Of a stretch of 64,000 nucleotides of DNA, positions 19,424 to 26,800 are shown piece by piece. Location of the stretch: assembly GCA_965242535.1 (NCBI GenBank), contig OZ251458.1:1984001-2048000 (forward strand), given 5' to 3'. The DNA comes from VXRD01 sp965242535. GTDB lineage: Bacteria; Latescibacterota; UBA2968. The notes below the pieces were generated by a model, which made no database searches, was not told where the DNA came from, and saw only the letters and a program-made list of their open reading frames with translations. Both the position numbers and the translations under genes were made by a program. Within the stretch, counting starts at the first letter, position 1. Every line of letters begins with the position of its first letter.

Positions 19424-19847
19424 CATTTGTACCAACTCATTCATTATCGGGATCGCTTTGCTGTTCCACCGTCCTTCAGAGAAGCCATCGCAACCCGTGC
19501 CATCCCAAAAATCCATCAACGAAAGCCATCGGGCACAGCGCGCAAGTCCGTCTCGCAACCAATATTCATCTTGCAACCCACTTTGCAGGCTGTCTCATGT
19601 CGTACTGCTACAAAAGCGATTGAACTGCTGGGGCAGTTGTACCCCGCTCGCGCTGTGCTAGCCCCTCGGCGCATGAGAGCGGCATTTTTTGCCTACTTTT
19701 TGTTGCTGTTGACAAAAAGTAGGTCGCCGAAGGCATCGAAGGCAACTAACGACACTGTAGGACCAAACGCTTTAGAAAAGCGAGCGATGCAGATGCTGAT
19801 TTGTGCGTATCAAAATTTGGTTACGGAGTAATGAGTTGGTACAGATG
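19424..19847 (+). mobile_element. MITE-1 copy C (~424 bp)
   Basis: Runs from CATTTGTACCAACTCATT to AATGAGTTGGTACAGATG, which are inverted repeats with one mismatch. Flanks GCCCCTGTGG and GCCCCTGTGC match at nine of ten bases, in the loop of a palindromic repeat. It contains a ~20-bp local insertion (GAACTGCTGGGGCAGTTGTA) relative to copies A, B and D, in the middle of the otherwise conserved core. The stretch 19316-19978 holds only this element and its host palindrome. Confidence 0.88.
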
Positions 19848-19978
19848 GCCCCTGTGCCTGTCGAAAAAAAATAAACCGAGAGACCTGCAAATTGACAATA
19901 CCCATCTCTCTGTGTACATTCAGCCGAACCCGACACCAGTAGGAGACGCGGCGAAAATTTGAGATGGGGGGAACGATC

Positions 19979-20242
19979 ATGCAGACGCCGATAAGAGAAT
20001 GGATACACAAGGCCGTGGATGGACTTCCAGATAGCGAGGCGGAACAACTGAAAAATTACCTCGAATTTCTAACGTGGAAAGCCAAAGAACAAGAGCCATT
20101 GTCGGAACGAACAAATCCGATTCGCATCATCGAGGCAATGGAAAAACCGCCCTACGCCACCGAGAAGGACATCGAATCACTTTTGCAAGTCATAAAAGAA
20201 GCAAAACAACCGACCCGTTTTGAGTCTCCTTTTGAGCCATAG
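19979..20242 (+). CDS. Probable antitoxin of a VapBC-like pair
   Basis: An 87-residue acidic, charged protein beginning MQTPIREWIHKAVDGLPDSE and containing NYLEFLTWKAKEQ. This is the look of DUF2281/VapB-like small antitoxins, where a short N-terminal helix-rich dimer is followed by a flexible toxin-binding tail. It ends 14 bp before a PIN-domain toxin gene, a classic antitoxin-first order. GGGGGGAA precedes the ATG at 19979; an ATG at 19964 is in frame but has no good site. Confidence 0.7.
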   Translation: MQTPIREWIHKAVDGLPDSEAEQLKNYLEFLTWKAKEQEPLSERTNPIRIIEAMEKPPYATEKDIESLLQVIKEAKQPTRFESPFEP

Positions 20243-20256
20243 AGAACGGAAGACCG

Positions 20257-20676
20257 ATGAGCAAGTATCTATTAGAAACCACGACTTTTAGCCATCTGAT
20301 GCAAAATGATCCCGTCGTCAAGGGGTATCTGAACGCGCTGACCGATTCGGATTACCTCTTCACCATTCCCATTGTTCAGGGCGAGATCTTCTATGGGATT
20401 GAACGGTTGCCGATGGAAAGAAAACAGCGCGAGCTTTCGCAGAGAGCCAATAATCTGTTTGCCGAAATTCAATGCGACCCCATTCCAAAAGAAACGGGCA
20501 TCCACTACGCAAGACTCAAACGGCAAGTCGAGAAACAGGGAACACCCATCGCAGAAAATGACCTTTGGATCGCTGCGACAACTCAGGCATTAGATGCGAT
20601 TCTGGTGACTGCTGACAGCGATTTTCAGAAGGCATTCGGTTTGCAGTTGGAAGATTGGACTATTCCAAAAAGATAA
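20257..20676 (+). CDS. vapC: PIN-domain RNase toxin (VapC-like)
   Basis: A 139-residue PIN domain, normally a Mg2+-dependent endoribonuclease inhibited by its antitoxin. The acidic site can be followed: Glu43 (QGEIFYGIE), Asp102 (NDLWIAA) and Asp120/122 (TADSDF). The first acidic position, normally Asp in 'LLDTN', is Glu7 here (YLLETTTF), a conservative but unusual change that might lower activity. The gene is adjacent to its probable antitoxin. Confidence 0.85.
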   Translation: MSKYLLETTTFSHLMQNDPVVKGYLNALTDSDYLFTIPIVQGEIFYGIERLPMERKQRELSQRANNLFAEIQCDPIPKETGIHYARLKRQVEKQGTPIAENDLWIAATTQALDAILVTADSDFQKAFGLQLEDWTIPKR

Positions 20677-20722
20677 ACGCGAGAGGACAGATCCCTATGC
20701 CCGTCCTTGGTACCCACCCATC

Positions 20723-20880
20723 TCCCCGGCCTCTTGCCTCTTGCCTCTCACCTCTCACCTCTTGCCTCTCGCCTCTCGCCTCTCGCCTCTCGCCTCTTGC
20801 CTCTCACCTCTCACCTCTCACCTCTCGCCTCTCGCCTCTCGCCTCTTGCCTCTTGCCTCTCACCTCTCACCTCTTCCCTT
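20723..20880. repeat. CCTCTCGCCTCT pyrimidine minisatellite
   Basis: About 150 bp of CCTCTYRCCTCT units, complement of the GAGAGGC tract at 6.8 kb. Open frames through it are artefacts of the repeat. Confidence 0.92.
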
Positions 20881-20907
20881 TTTTACCGGGTATCTCCTCC
20901 ACCATTA

Positions 20908-21226
20908 ATGCGAATTAAGAGTTGAATCCATCGCGTCCTTTCCCTTTTTTGAGGTGTAAAATCCCTTTCACCCTCAAATCAGGAGGCAGAACGCGATGGA
21001 TTGGCAAGACAAACGCATTCACTTGTATGTTTCTATCTGTCGGCATTATCGAAAGCATCTGTGGATACAGCCAACGGCTGAGCAACAACCAAACGGTCCG
21101 GTTCACAGATCAAGAAGTGCTCACCGTCTCTTTGTTTGGGATTATGCAATAACACCTCTCTCAAGGCGATTTACATTTACACGCAAGATCATCTCAAAGC
21201 GTGGTTTCCCCATTCTTAATTCGCAT
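20908..21226. mobile_element. Remnant insertion sequence with 13-bp terminal inverted repeats
   Basis: ATGCGAATTAAGA (20908-20920) is perfectly inverted as TCTTAATTCGCAT (21214-21226), enclosing a frameshifted transposase N-terminus. At ~319 bp the unit is far too short for a complete IS, so it is an internally deleted, non-autonomous derivative. No clear target duplication is seen. Confidence 0.7.
20996..21219 (+). pseudogene. Transposase N-terminal fragment, frameshifted
   Basis: The reading starts at an ATG with AGGAGG upstream and gives MDWQDKRIHLYVSICRHYRK, continues in a second frame as RFTDQEVLTVSLFGIMQ, and in a third as SLKAIYIYTQDHLKAWFPHS before a stop. Joined, these match the start of DDE transposases of the IS4/IS5-like kind (dimerisation region with 'FTDxEVLT...FG'). 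Two frameshifts and loss of the catalytic part mean it is dead. Confidence 0.75.
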
Positions 21227-21331
21227 ATCAAGTGAACGTTTGCTTCGCCTCTTGTGTTTTCAGGCGGGCATCAAAAATAACACGTCCCTGCCCCCGGCTT
21301 TTGCCGAAATGACATTTGTTTGCCTTTCTTC

Positions 21332-21538
21332 TTACTCCTTTGTGTCTCTCATCGATCTCCCATCCCCACTCTTATGTGGTTGCCAACAAGATCGCCCCAA
21401 TTCGTCAGAGATCCCCGGCACGGGCGTTTCGGGATCGAGGTCAATATAGCCCAGATCCAAAAGGACATCAAGAGAGAGCAGACGAGAGGCAGGAGAAAAG
21501 CCGAGTCCTTCGCTGATAAACTTCAAATTCGCCCTTGA
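21332..21538 (-). CDS. Small hypothetical protein (uncertain)
   Basis: A 68-residue frame starting MSRANLKFISEGLG, with a purine-rich GAGAGGGGG site before the ATG and a plausible DLGYIDLDPETPVPG stretch. I recognise no family. It is divergent from, and overlaps by four bases, the -35 box of the promoter at 21535. It may be the end of a decayed gene or not a gene at all. Confidence 0.3.
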   Translation of the reverse strand, partial: SRANLKFISEGLGFSPASRLLSLDVLLDLGYIDLDPETPVPGISDELGRSCWQPHKSGDGRSMRDTKE

Positions 21539-21564
21539 CATGCCCCCTCTCATCGGGTTATATT
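21535..21564 (+). promoter_or_regulatory. Sigma-70-type promoter of the putative small-RNA unit
   Basis: TTGACA (21535-21540) and TATATT (21559-21564) are separated by 18 bp, a near-consensus promoter. Transcription would start about 21571 and run to the strong terminator at 21870-21906. Confidence 0.7.
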
Positions 21565-21788
21565 TTGCACGAACAGACGACGCAAAACGTCAGGCGGCGA
21601 TCCGCTCGAAAGGGTTCTCGCCCGCGTGTTCACATCGGTCTTTTCAATGGCCGGCCTCGTAACCGGCATTCGGTACCCGGCTCGGAATGCGATTTCTCCA
21701 AAGACCGCCGCACGCACGCGAGGCACGCGGAAAGTTCATCGAACCGCGAGTGGGAGTGACGGGCCGCAACACACATGAGGAGGTCACT

Positions 21789-21848
21789 ATGCCACCTATC
21801 AGTACCGCGCGGTCGGGCATCGCCATGACCTCACCCCCGACCGTCTGA
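21789..21848 (+). CDS. 19-residue leader-type peptide frame
   Basis: ATG with a strong GAGGAGGT site seven bases upstream, reading MPPISTARSGIAMTSPPTV and then TGA. It lies 20 bp before the terminator hairpin of the transcript. The site is among the best in the window, which makes translation likely despite the tiny size; nothing is known of its role. Confidence 0.4.
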   Translation: MPPISTARSGIAMTSPPTV

Positions 21849-21869
21849 CATAGAGGTACCACAACTGCA

Positions 21870-21906
21870 AACGGCCGCGATCACAGGATCGCGGCCGTTT
21901 TTTTTT
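21870..21906 (+). terminator. Strong rho-independent terminator
   Basis: AACGGCCGCGATC (21870-21882) pairs perfectly with GATCGCGGCCGTT (21887-21899) around an ACAG loop, followed by a nine-T run. The uracil tail is on the plus strand only. Confidence 0.92.
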
Positions 21907-21965
21907 ATACGACAAAAGCGCGAATGGACGAATGGACGAGCCTATAATCCCAAGGTGCCGCGCAT

Positions 21966-22562
21966 CTACGATTCATTGCCCGCCTTTTGGGAGGGTTGTC
22001 CGAAGGGCGAGAAGTCGAGCGAGGCCAGCAGGCGGCGCGTCTCTCGGGGCGAGCGCAGGCGGAATACGGTGAGGTGGCGATGTTGCGGTTGCCCAAACGC
22101 GGCGAGCAATCCCTTCTTGCGCGACCAGTGGGTTTGGAACGCCCACAGAAACAGCGAGTCCTTCGTGAAAAAGTGCCACCACAGCTTTTCGCGGTTGCCA
22201 TTCCAAAGTTCGGTGCGTTTTACGCATCGGCGCATCGTGCGCCAGAAGAGACGCCAAAAGACGATGGGAAATGGGTAGTCGAGCCAGATGATGGCGGTTG
22301 CGCGCGTCCATACGATGTCGCGGACGACGGTGTAATTGCCGTCTGCGATCCATCCGTCTGCCGCGATGTCTTTGGCGACGTTCTGCCTGAGAACGCGATT
22401 GGGCGTCGGAGTCCAGTTGGGGCCATGACGGTACGCGTCAAACTCGATATGGGGCAGTCCCAGGCGAGCCGCGAGGCACCTGGCGAGGGTCGTTTTTCCC
22501 GCGCCCGACGTTCCGATGATGACCACGCGGCGCAAGGCGTCTCTATGAGGAGTATCGATCAC
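21966..22562 (-). CDS. P-loop kinase/ATPase (adenylate-kinase-like, topology-modulation type)
   Basis: A 198-residue P-loop protein with Walker A GTSGAGKTT at ~17-25, then ARCLAARLGLPHIEFDAYRHG, a pattern of the FlaR/'DNA topology modulation' adenylate-kinase-like family. A WIADGNYT strand and an IIWLDYPFPIVFWRL strand follow, and an Arg-rich lid contains RRCVKR. The phosphate acceptor is unknown. I chose the GTG at 22562 (VIDTPHRD), preceded by GGAAG; the frame extends upstream into MITE-1 copy D, which is not part of the gene. Confidence 0.78.
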   Translation of the reverse strand: MIDTPHRDALRRVVIIGTSGAGKTTLARCLAARLGLPHIEFDAYRHGPNWTPTPNRVLRQNVAKDIAADGWIADGNYTVVRDIVWTRATAIIWLDYPFPIVFWRLFWRTMRRCVKRTELWNGNREKLWWHFFTKDSLFLWAFQTHWSRKKGLLAAFGQPQHRHLTVFRLRSPRETRRLLASLDFSPFGQPSQKAGNES

Positions 22563-22643
22563 GGCGTTGACTTCCGTTTTATGCCCCTCTCCCCTCTCTC
22601 GTCTTCCCTCTCCCGTCCTGTATCTTCGGACAGGCACAGGGGC

Positions 22644-23052
22644 CATCTGTACCAACTAATTACTCTGTAAATTAAGTTATTCTCAATTTTGATACGCACA
22701 AATCAGCACCGACATTGCTCGCTTTTCTAACAACTTTGGCCCTAAAGCATTGTGGGTTGCCTCCGATGCCTTCGGCGACCTACTTTTTTTCAACAGCAAA
22801 AAAAAGTAGGCAAAAAATGCCGCTCTCATGCGCCGAGGGGCTAGGCACAGCGCAAAGCGCTTTTGTAGCAGGACGACATGAGTCAGCCTGCAAAGTGGGT
22901 TGCTCAATGAACATGGGTTGCGAAATGGACTTGTGCGCTGTGCCCGATGGCTTTGTTTGATGGGCTTTGGGGATGGCACGGGTTGGCGAGGGCTTCTCTG
23001 AAGGACAGTGGAACTGCAAAGCGTCCCGATAATGAATTAGTTGGTACAAATG
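22644..23052 (-). mobile_element. MITE-1 copy D (~409 bp) with perfect 10-bp target duplication
   Basis: Inverted relative to copies A-C: it starts CATCTGTACCAACTAATT and ends GAATTAGTTGGTACAAATG. The flanks GCACAGGGGC are identical on both sides (22634-22643 and 23053-23062), lying in the loop of a GGACAGGC/GCCTGTCC palindrome. It separates the kinase gene from the esterase gene. Confidence 0.9.
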
Positions 23053-23084
23053 GCACAGGGGCCTGTCCCTACGATTGCGATTGC

Positions 23085-23165
23085 TTCTTCCCTCTCCCCT
23101 CTCGTCTCCCCCCTCTCCTGTCTTCCCTCTCCCCTCTCCCGTCTCCCGCCTCTCACCTCTCCCCG
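23085..23165. repeat. CCTCTCCC/CGTCTCCC pyrimidine minisatellite
   Basis: Imperfect TCCCCTCTCC and CGTCTCCC units running into the 3' end of the esterase gene, whose last codons and stop lie in the repeat. Confidence 0.85.
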
Positions 23166-23989
23166 ATCAAATACGCCACCGCTGTCTTTGCCATTCCCGC
23201 ATTGTCGTGCCCCACATCGGGCACGGTATCCAACTGCCAGTTAAAGGGCACGCCTAGGGCTTTGGCCTCGCGTTTTCCCGTCGCAAAAAACGTGTGCCCG
23301 CGTTCAAACCGGTGCGCGCCTTGCCGCATTGCCCCGCGCGTGCGCCGCAACTTGGGATGGTTCACATCCACGTCATCGCTACCCAAAAGCACCGCGACCC
23401 GCTGACCCAAGGCCCGCTTCAAATCCGCCACAGTCAGGCCGGACTCGGCCAAGCCGTAGGGATACGCCAAATCGAAGGTGGGCATCGTGTACCACCCGGC
23501 ATTGGCCGCGACGAAAAGACGCGCCCGCGCCCGAGGCATAAAGTACAAAAACCGATGGACGAACTGGCTGCCCGCCGAATGCCCGTAAAATCCGTAGGAC
23601 GTCGCCTGGAGTCCCGCCCGCGTTTTCACGCGATCAAAAATGCCTTCGATCACCTGAAAAGACCAATCGGCCTTGGGATTTCGCGCCCCGTCCTTGGCAA
23701 ACACATTGCCGAGATTAAACGTCCGTTCATCCGGATAACGCGCCAGAGAAAACGCGGGGGCCAACAGCAAAAACCCATGGGCATCGGCATGGCGCGCCCA
23801 GGCATTGCGGTAAATGCGGGCATTGCGAGACGCTCCGTGCAGGGCAAACACCACTGGCAAATCGGTCAGGCGACCTCTCGGGCGGCGATACCACACCCGC
23901 ACGCGACCAAAATCAAAACTTCCAGAACCTCGATTCATTTTTTTTTTCGTTGACTCGCGGGGTTGCGATTGCCGTTCATCTGCGTTCAT
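23153..23989 (-). CDS. Alpha/beta-hydrolase esterase
   Basis: A ~278-residue serine hydrolase. VVFALHGASRNA marks the oxyanion strand, YGFYGHSAGSQF the nucleophile elbow, LLGSDDVDVNHP the probable acid and DTVPDVGHDNAG the catalytic His. The layout resembles poly(3-hydroxyalkanoate) depolymerase-like or LpqC-like esterases. The start is uncertain: ATG at 23989 (GGAG 12 bp upstream) or ATG at 23938, which begins nearer the conserved domain. It lies just downstream of the cytochrome c gene. Confidence 0.78.
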   Translation of the reverse strand: MNADERQSQPRESTKKKMNRGSGSFDFGRVRVWYRRPRGRLTDLPVVFALHGASRNARIYRNAWARHADAHGFLLLAPAFSLARYPDERTFNLGNVFAKDGARNPKADWSFQVIEGIFDRVKTRAGLQATSYGFYGHSAGSQFVHRFLYFMPRARARLFVAANAGWYTMPTFDLAYPYGLAESGLTVADLKRALGQRVAVLLGSDDVDVNHPKLRRTRGAMRQGAHRFERGHTFFATGKREAKALGVPFNWQLDTVPDVGHDNAGMAKTAVAYLIGER

Positions 23990-23996
23990 CAATCGT

Positions 23997-24962
23997 TTAT
24001 TCTCCAAACCGATTCACGACATTTCGCACTGGGGGGACCGTTTGCAAATAGTCGTAAATGGCATTGAGGTCTTCATCCGTCATGCCCGCGTACATCGTCC
24101 ATGGCATTACGGTGTTCATCCCGTCTTGCAGGGGGAGTTGCGTCGCGTTTGCAAATTGCCTGAAGCGACCCGTGAAATACTGTTTTTGCCAGTGCCCGAT
24201 GCCGGTTTCCACGTCGGGCGTAATATTCGCCGATTGCACGACTTTTCCACTGGGCAACACAAATTGAAATCCCCCTGCGAACTGCATGCCCGCGATGGGC
24301 TGCCGCTGGTTGTGGGGCGTGTGGCAGGTGGCGCATCCGGAGATGATCGCCAAATACTCGCCGTACGCGACCGGATCTGAACGGTCTATCGGCGCGGGCG
24401 GACGATACGCTCGGGGCATGGTGCGGACCATCAAATTCATGGGAAAATTCAGCGCGGAACGCGGCGGCTTATGGTCGATGGGTTTCAGGGTACGCAGGTA
24501 CGCCACGATGGCCTCGGCGTCTTCTGCCATCAAAAACCGGTACGCGCGATAGGGCATCAGGGGAAAGAGGGGATCGCCATTTTTGTTCACCCCACTCGTA
24601 AAGGCCCGCACGATCTCGCCATCGGTCCAATGGCCGAGCGCGGCGGGCGTGATATTCGGCGCGACCAACGTGCCCGGAAATCCCGCGGCTTCGGAAACGG
24701 CCCAACCGCCTTTGCCCTCTGTTCCCGGCAGCAGAGGCGCGGAAAAACGCGCCCAATCGCGCGTGGAATGGCACTCGAGACACACCGTCACATGGTGGGC
24801 CAAATAACGGCCGCGCGCGATTTGGTCGGGTGTTCCCGCCACGCGAATATCGGGCGGCGGCCCCACATTGGGAAAATGGGTTTTCACATAGTACATCCCG
24901 CCGAGCGCGCCCACAATCGCGAGCACCCCCGCGCCGATTACAACCGCGATGACACGCTTCAT
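23997..24962 (-). CDS. Membrane-anchored dihaem cytochrome c
   Basis: A 321-residue protein with an N-terminal membrane anchor (about 5-23) and two class I c-type haem domains. Haem-binding motifs are CLECH (61-65) and CATCH (210-214); candidate axial Met residues are in FPLMPYRAY and NTVMPWTMY. Both domains share NITP, GHW and FRQF/RAFTSG elements, as in the cytochrome subunits of gluconate or alcohol dehydrogenases. It would pass electrons in the periplasm from a dehydrogenase to the respiratory chain; no such partner is nearby. The ATG at 24962 follows GGAGAGATAGG. Confidence 0.88.
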   Translation of the reverse strand: MKRVIAVVIGAGVLAIVGALGGMYYVKTHFPNVGPPPDIRVAGTPDQIARGRYLAHHVTVCLECHSTRDWARFSAPLLPGTEGKGGWAVSEAAGFPGTLVAPNITPAALGHWTDGEIVRAFTSGVNKNGDPLFPLMPYRAYRFLMAEDAEAIVAYLRTLKPIDHKPPRSALNFPMNLMVRTMPRAYRPPAPIDRSDPVAYGEYLAIISGCATCHTPHNQRQPIAGMQFAGGFQFVLPSGKVVQSANITPDVETGIGHWQKQYFTGRFRQFANATQLPLQDGMNTVMPWTMYAGMTDEDLNAIYDYLQTVPPVRNVVNRFGE

Positions 24963-25204
24963 CGACCTATCTCTCCGCGTATGACGCCCACACAAAGCAA
25001 CGATAAATTCATCTCTATCCGTTGGGAATGCGAATCATCGGCTACGCGCACGCGCCGAATGTATCGACGGCGACGGTAATCGGCACATGGCGATTACCGA
25101 TCCCTCCTCTGCCTGATTTCTAAGCGCGATCAATGCTTTGTCAAACATTTTGTTTTTTCGGTGGTGATTGCGCCATCTGTGGGCGTCATCCTTGCGGCGG
25201 GCGA

Positions 25205-25783
25205 TCAATTCACCGGGCGATGGGTGGCCGAAAGGGACAGGGCGCGGGCCTGCTCGTTGCGGTACTCGGCGCGGGACAAAAAACCGCTCGCGTGCAAAGC
25301 GGACAGGAGCGCGTCTCGGCGATGGAGCGCGGCGATGGGGTCGAGCATCGGCAGATTCGTACCTCGCTTCGCACCTCGTGCGAGATCGCACAGCAACAGG
25401 ACTTCGCCCGCGGTGAGTTTGGAATGATGAACGCCAAAATGGTATTGGGCCGCCCGCTCGATGCCGCGCACAGGGCCGAATTGCGCGTGGTGCAAATACG
25501 CGGCGACTCGCTTTTCCGATGGCGTGGATAGGAGGAACGCGGCAAAGGCCAAACCGCGAATGGGCTGGCCCGGAGCCAGGGCGCGAGATAGGGCGCGCGT
25601 TAGCCCGGGCGTTTCATCGAGCGCGTGATAGGCCGCTATCCAACGCCCCGCAACATCGTGCGAAACGGGCGTCACGGCGAGGGCACGGCGCAACGCGCCG
25701 TGATATTCGATGCCCAAAAAAACACAGACGATCGGCAAAACAGCGGCGGTCAGTCCAACGATGCGTCGGGCGGAAAAGGTCAT
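25205..25783 (-). CDS. Small membrane-anchored GT51-like protein (degenerate transglycosylase)
   Basis: A 192-residue protein with one N-terminal membrane helix (~8-22). Its second half, including YLHHAQFGPVRGIERAAQYH and LTAGEVLLLCDL, followed by RGTNLPMLDPIAALHRRD, matches the later part of peptidoglycan glycosyltransferase domains (the 'FG..GIEAAA..YFGK...LTLAEAALLA' region). The first catalytic motif (EDxxFxxHxG) is not visible, so it may be inactive or a specialised relative. Its ATG overlaps the stop of the metallophosphoesterase gene (ATGA), suggesting coupled translation. Confidence 0.55.
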   Translation of the reverse strand: MTFSARRIVGLTAAVLPIVCVFLGIEYHGALRRALAVTPVSHDVAGRWIAAYHALDETPGLTRALSRALAPGQPIRGLAFAAFLLSTPSEKRVAAYLHHAQFGPVRGIERAAQYHFGVHHSKLTAGEVLLLCDLARGAKRGTNLPMLDPIAALHRRDALLSALHASGFLSRAEYRNEQARALSLSATHRPVN

Positions 25784-26502
25784 ACGCCCTCCGGGCGCAA
25801 GGTGTAATGGGTCTGCGCGATATGTGCGTCTGCAATCTCGTACAGGCAATAGGGATGGGGCGGATCGCGAAAGGCGCGGGCCGTGGCAAAATGGACGTGG
25901 CCCTCTGCCATGAGCGGCACGCCCTCGTGATAATGCCCGCTGAGAACGAGTTTGGGACGCGCATCCGCGAGCAATGCGGCTTTCAATTCGGCGGCATTGC
26001 CGTAGTTAAACGGATAATCCCCATCGCATTCGGGCGCGATCGGATAGTGTTGCAAGTGGATTTGCGGCCGCGGGTCTCCGTCCGACACCACGGCTTGGAA
26101 TCGCGCCAGTTCCGCCCCTACGCGCTGTGGGACGTTGTTCTCTCCCTCGTCGTCTAAAAACGCGATCACGCGAAAGCCGCGGACGTCGAACTCAAAGGGC
26201 CGATCGCAAAAAATGCGGCGAAAGGATGATGGATGGTCGTGGTTGCCATACACATACGCGACGGGACAGGCGAGGCGAGCGAAGCATTCGCGGATGAGAC
26301 GGAGGTCTTTTTCGCCCTGCGCGACCGTATCTGGATCGTCCAATGCGTCGGGATAGTGGACCAGATCGCCCGTCACAACGGCCAAATCGGGCGCGTGCGC
26401 GGCGAGTTGATGCGCGGCTTCGGAAATGAGATCGGCCATCCCGCCATTGCCATCGGGGAGATGGTGACGGAGATGAAAGTCGGAGATGTGTGCGATTTTC
26501 AT
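25780..26502 (-). CDS. Calcineurin-like metallophosphoesterase
   Basis: A 240-residue metallophosphoesterase with the full motif set: ISDFHL (D-x-H), VVTGDLVHY (GD), VYGNHDHP (GNHD), HLQHYPI (H) and VLSGHYHEG (GHxH), which bind two metals. It resembles Icc/CpdA-type phosphodiesterases acting on small phosphodiesters or cyclic nucleotides. No signal peptide, so it is cytoplasmic. The next gene is translationally coupled. Confidence 0.87.
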   Translation of the reverse strand: MKIAHISDFHLRHHLPDGNGGMADLISEAAHQLAAHAPDLAVVTGDLVHYPDALDDPDTVAQGEKDLRLIRECFARLACPVAYVYGNHDHPSSFRRIFCDRPFEFDVRGFRVIAFLDDEGENNVPQRVGAELARFQAVVSDGDPRPQIHLQHYPIAPECDGDYPFNYGNAAELKAALLADARPKLVLSGHYHEGVPLMAEGHVHFATARAFRDPPHPYCLYEIADAHIAQTHYTLRPEGV

Positions 26503-26800
26503 GAGGTAGGGGTCCTTGAAAAAAACAAACGGCGAAAGACGCGGAGCGGGGTATGAAGGCGAAGCCTCATCCGCAGTTCAAAAATGCGGATCCATGAGGC
26601 AGTGGTCAGTTTCAATCTCAAGATACACAGAAGCCAGAAGGCGGTAAAGGCTTGTTTCTGCGGCGGTGGTCGGCCCCAACTCGTCCCCCCGAGATGGCAC
26701 GGGGCCATAACGGACCGCTGATTTCACGCTGGTTTTGCACATCCCGTTTGCCTATATTGGCAACGTTTGCAAAGACTGTCACTCTTTTTTAGGAGGTACT

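Larger units (their letters stand above)
21571..21906 (+). ncRNA. Putative small RNA or short-peptide transcript (~335 nt)
   Basis: A promoter and a rho-independent terminator bracket a stretch with no gene-length frame. It contains several GC-rich dyads (for example GGCCGGCCTCGTAACCGGC and GGTACCCGG). I do not see the signatures of tmRNA, RNase P RNA, SRP RNA or 6S RNA, so it is either an undescribed RNA or the mRNA of the 19-residue frame near its 3' end. Confidence 0.5.

Noticed and set aside
21571..21906. tmRNA, 6S, SRP or RNase P RNA
   Set aside because: None of their hallmark sequences (for example the GGAAGGAAGCA-like SRP loop or the RNase P GAGGAAAGTCC) is present on either strand.
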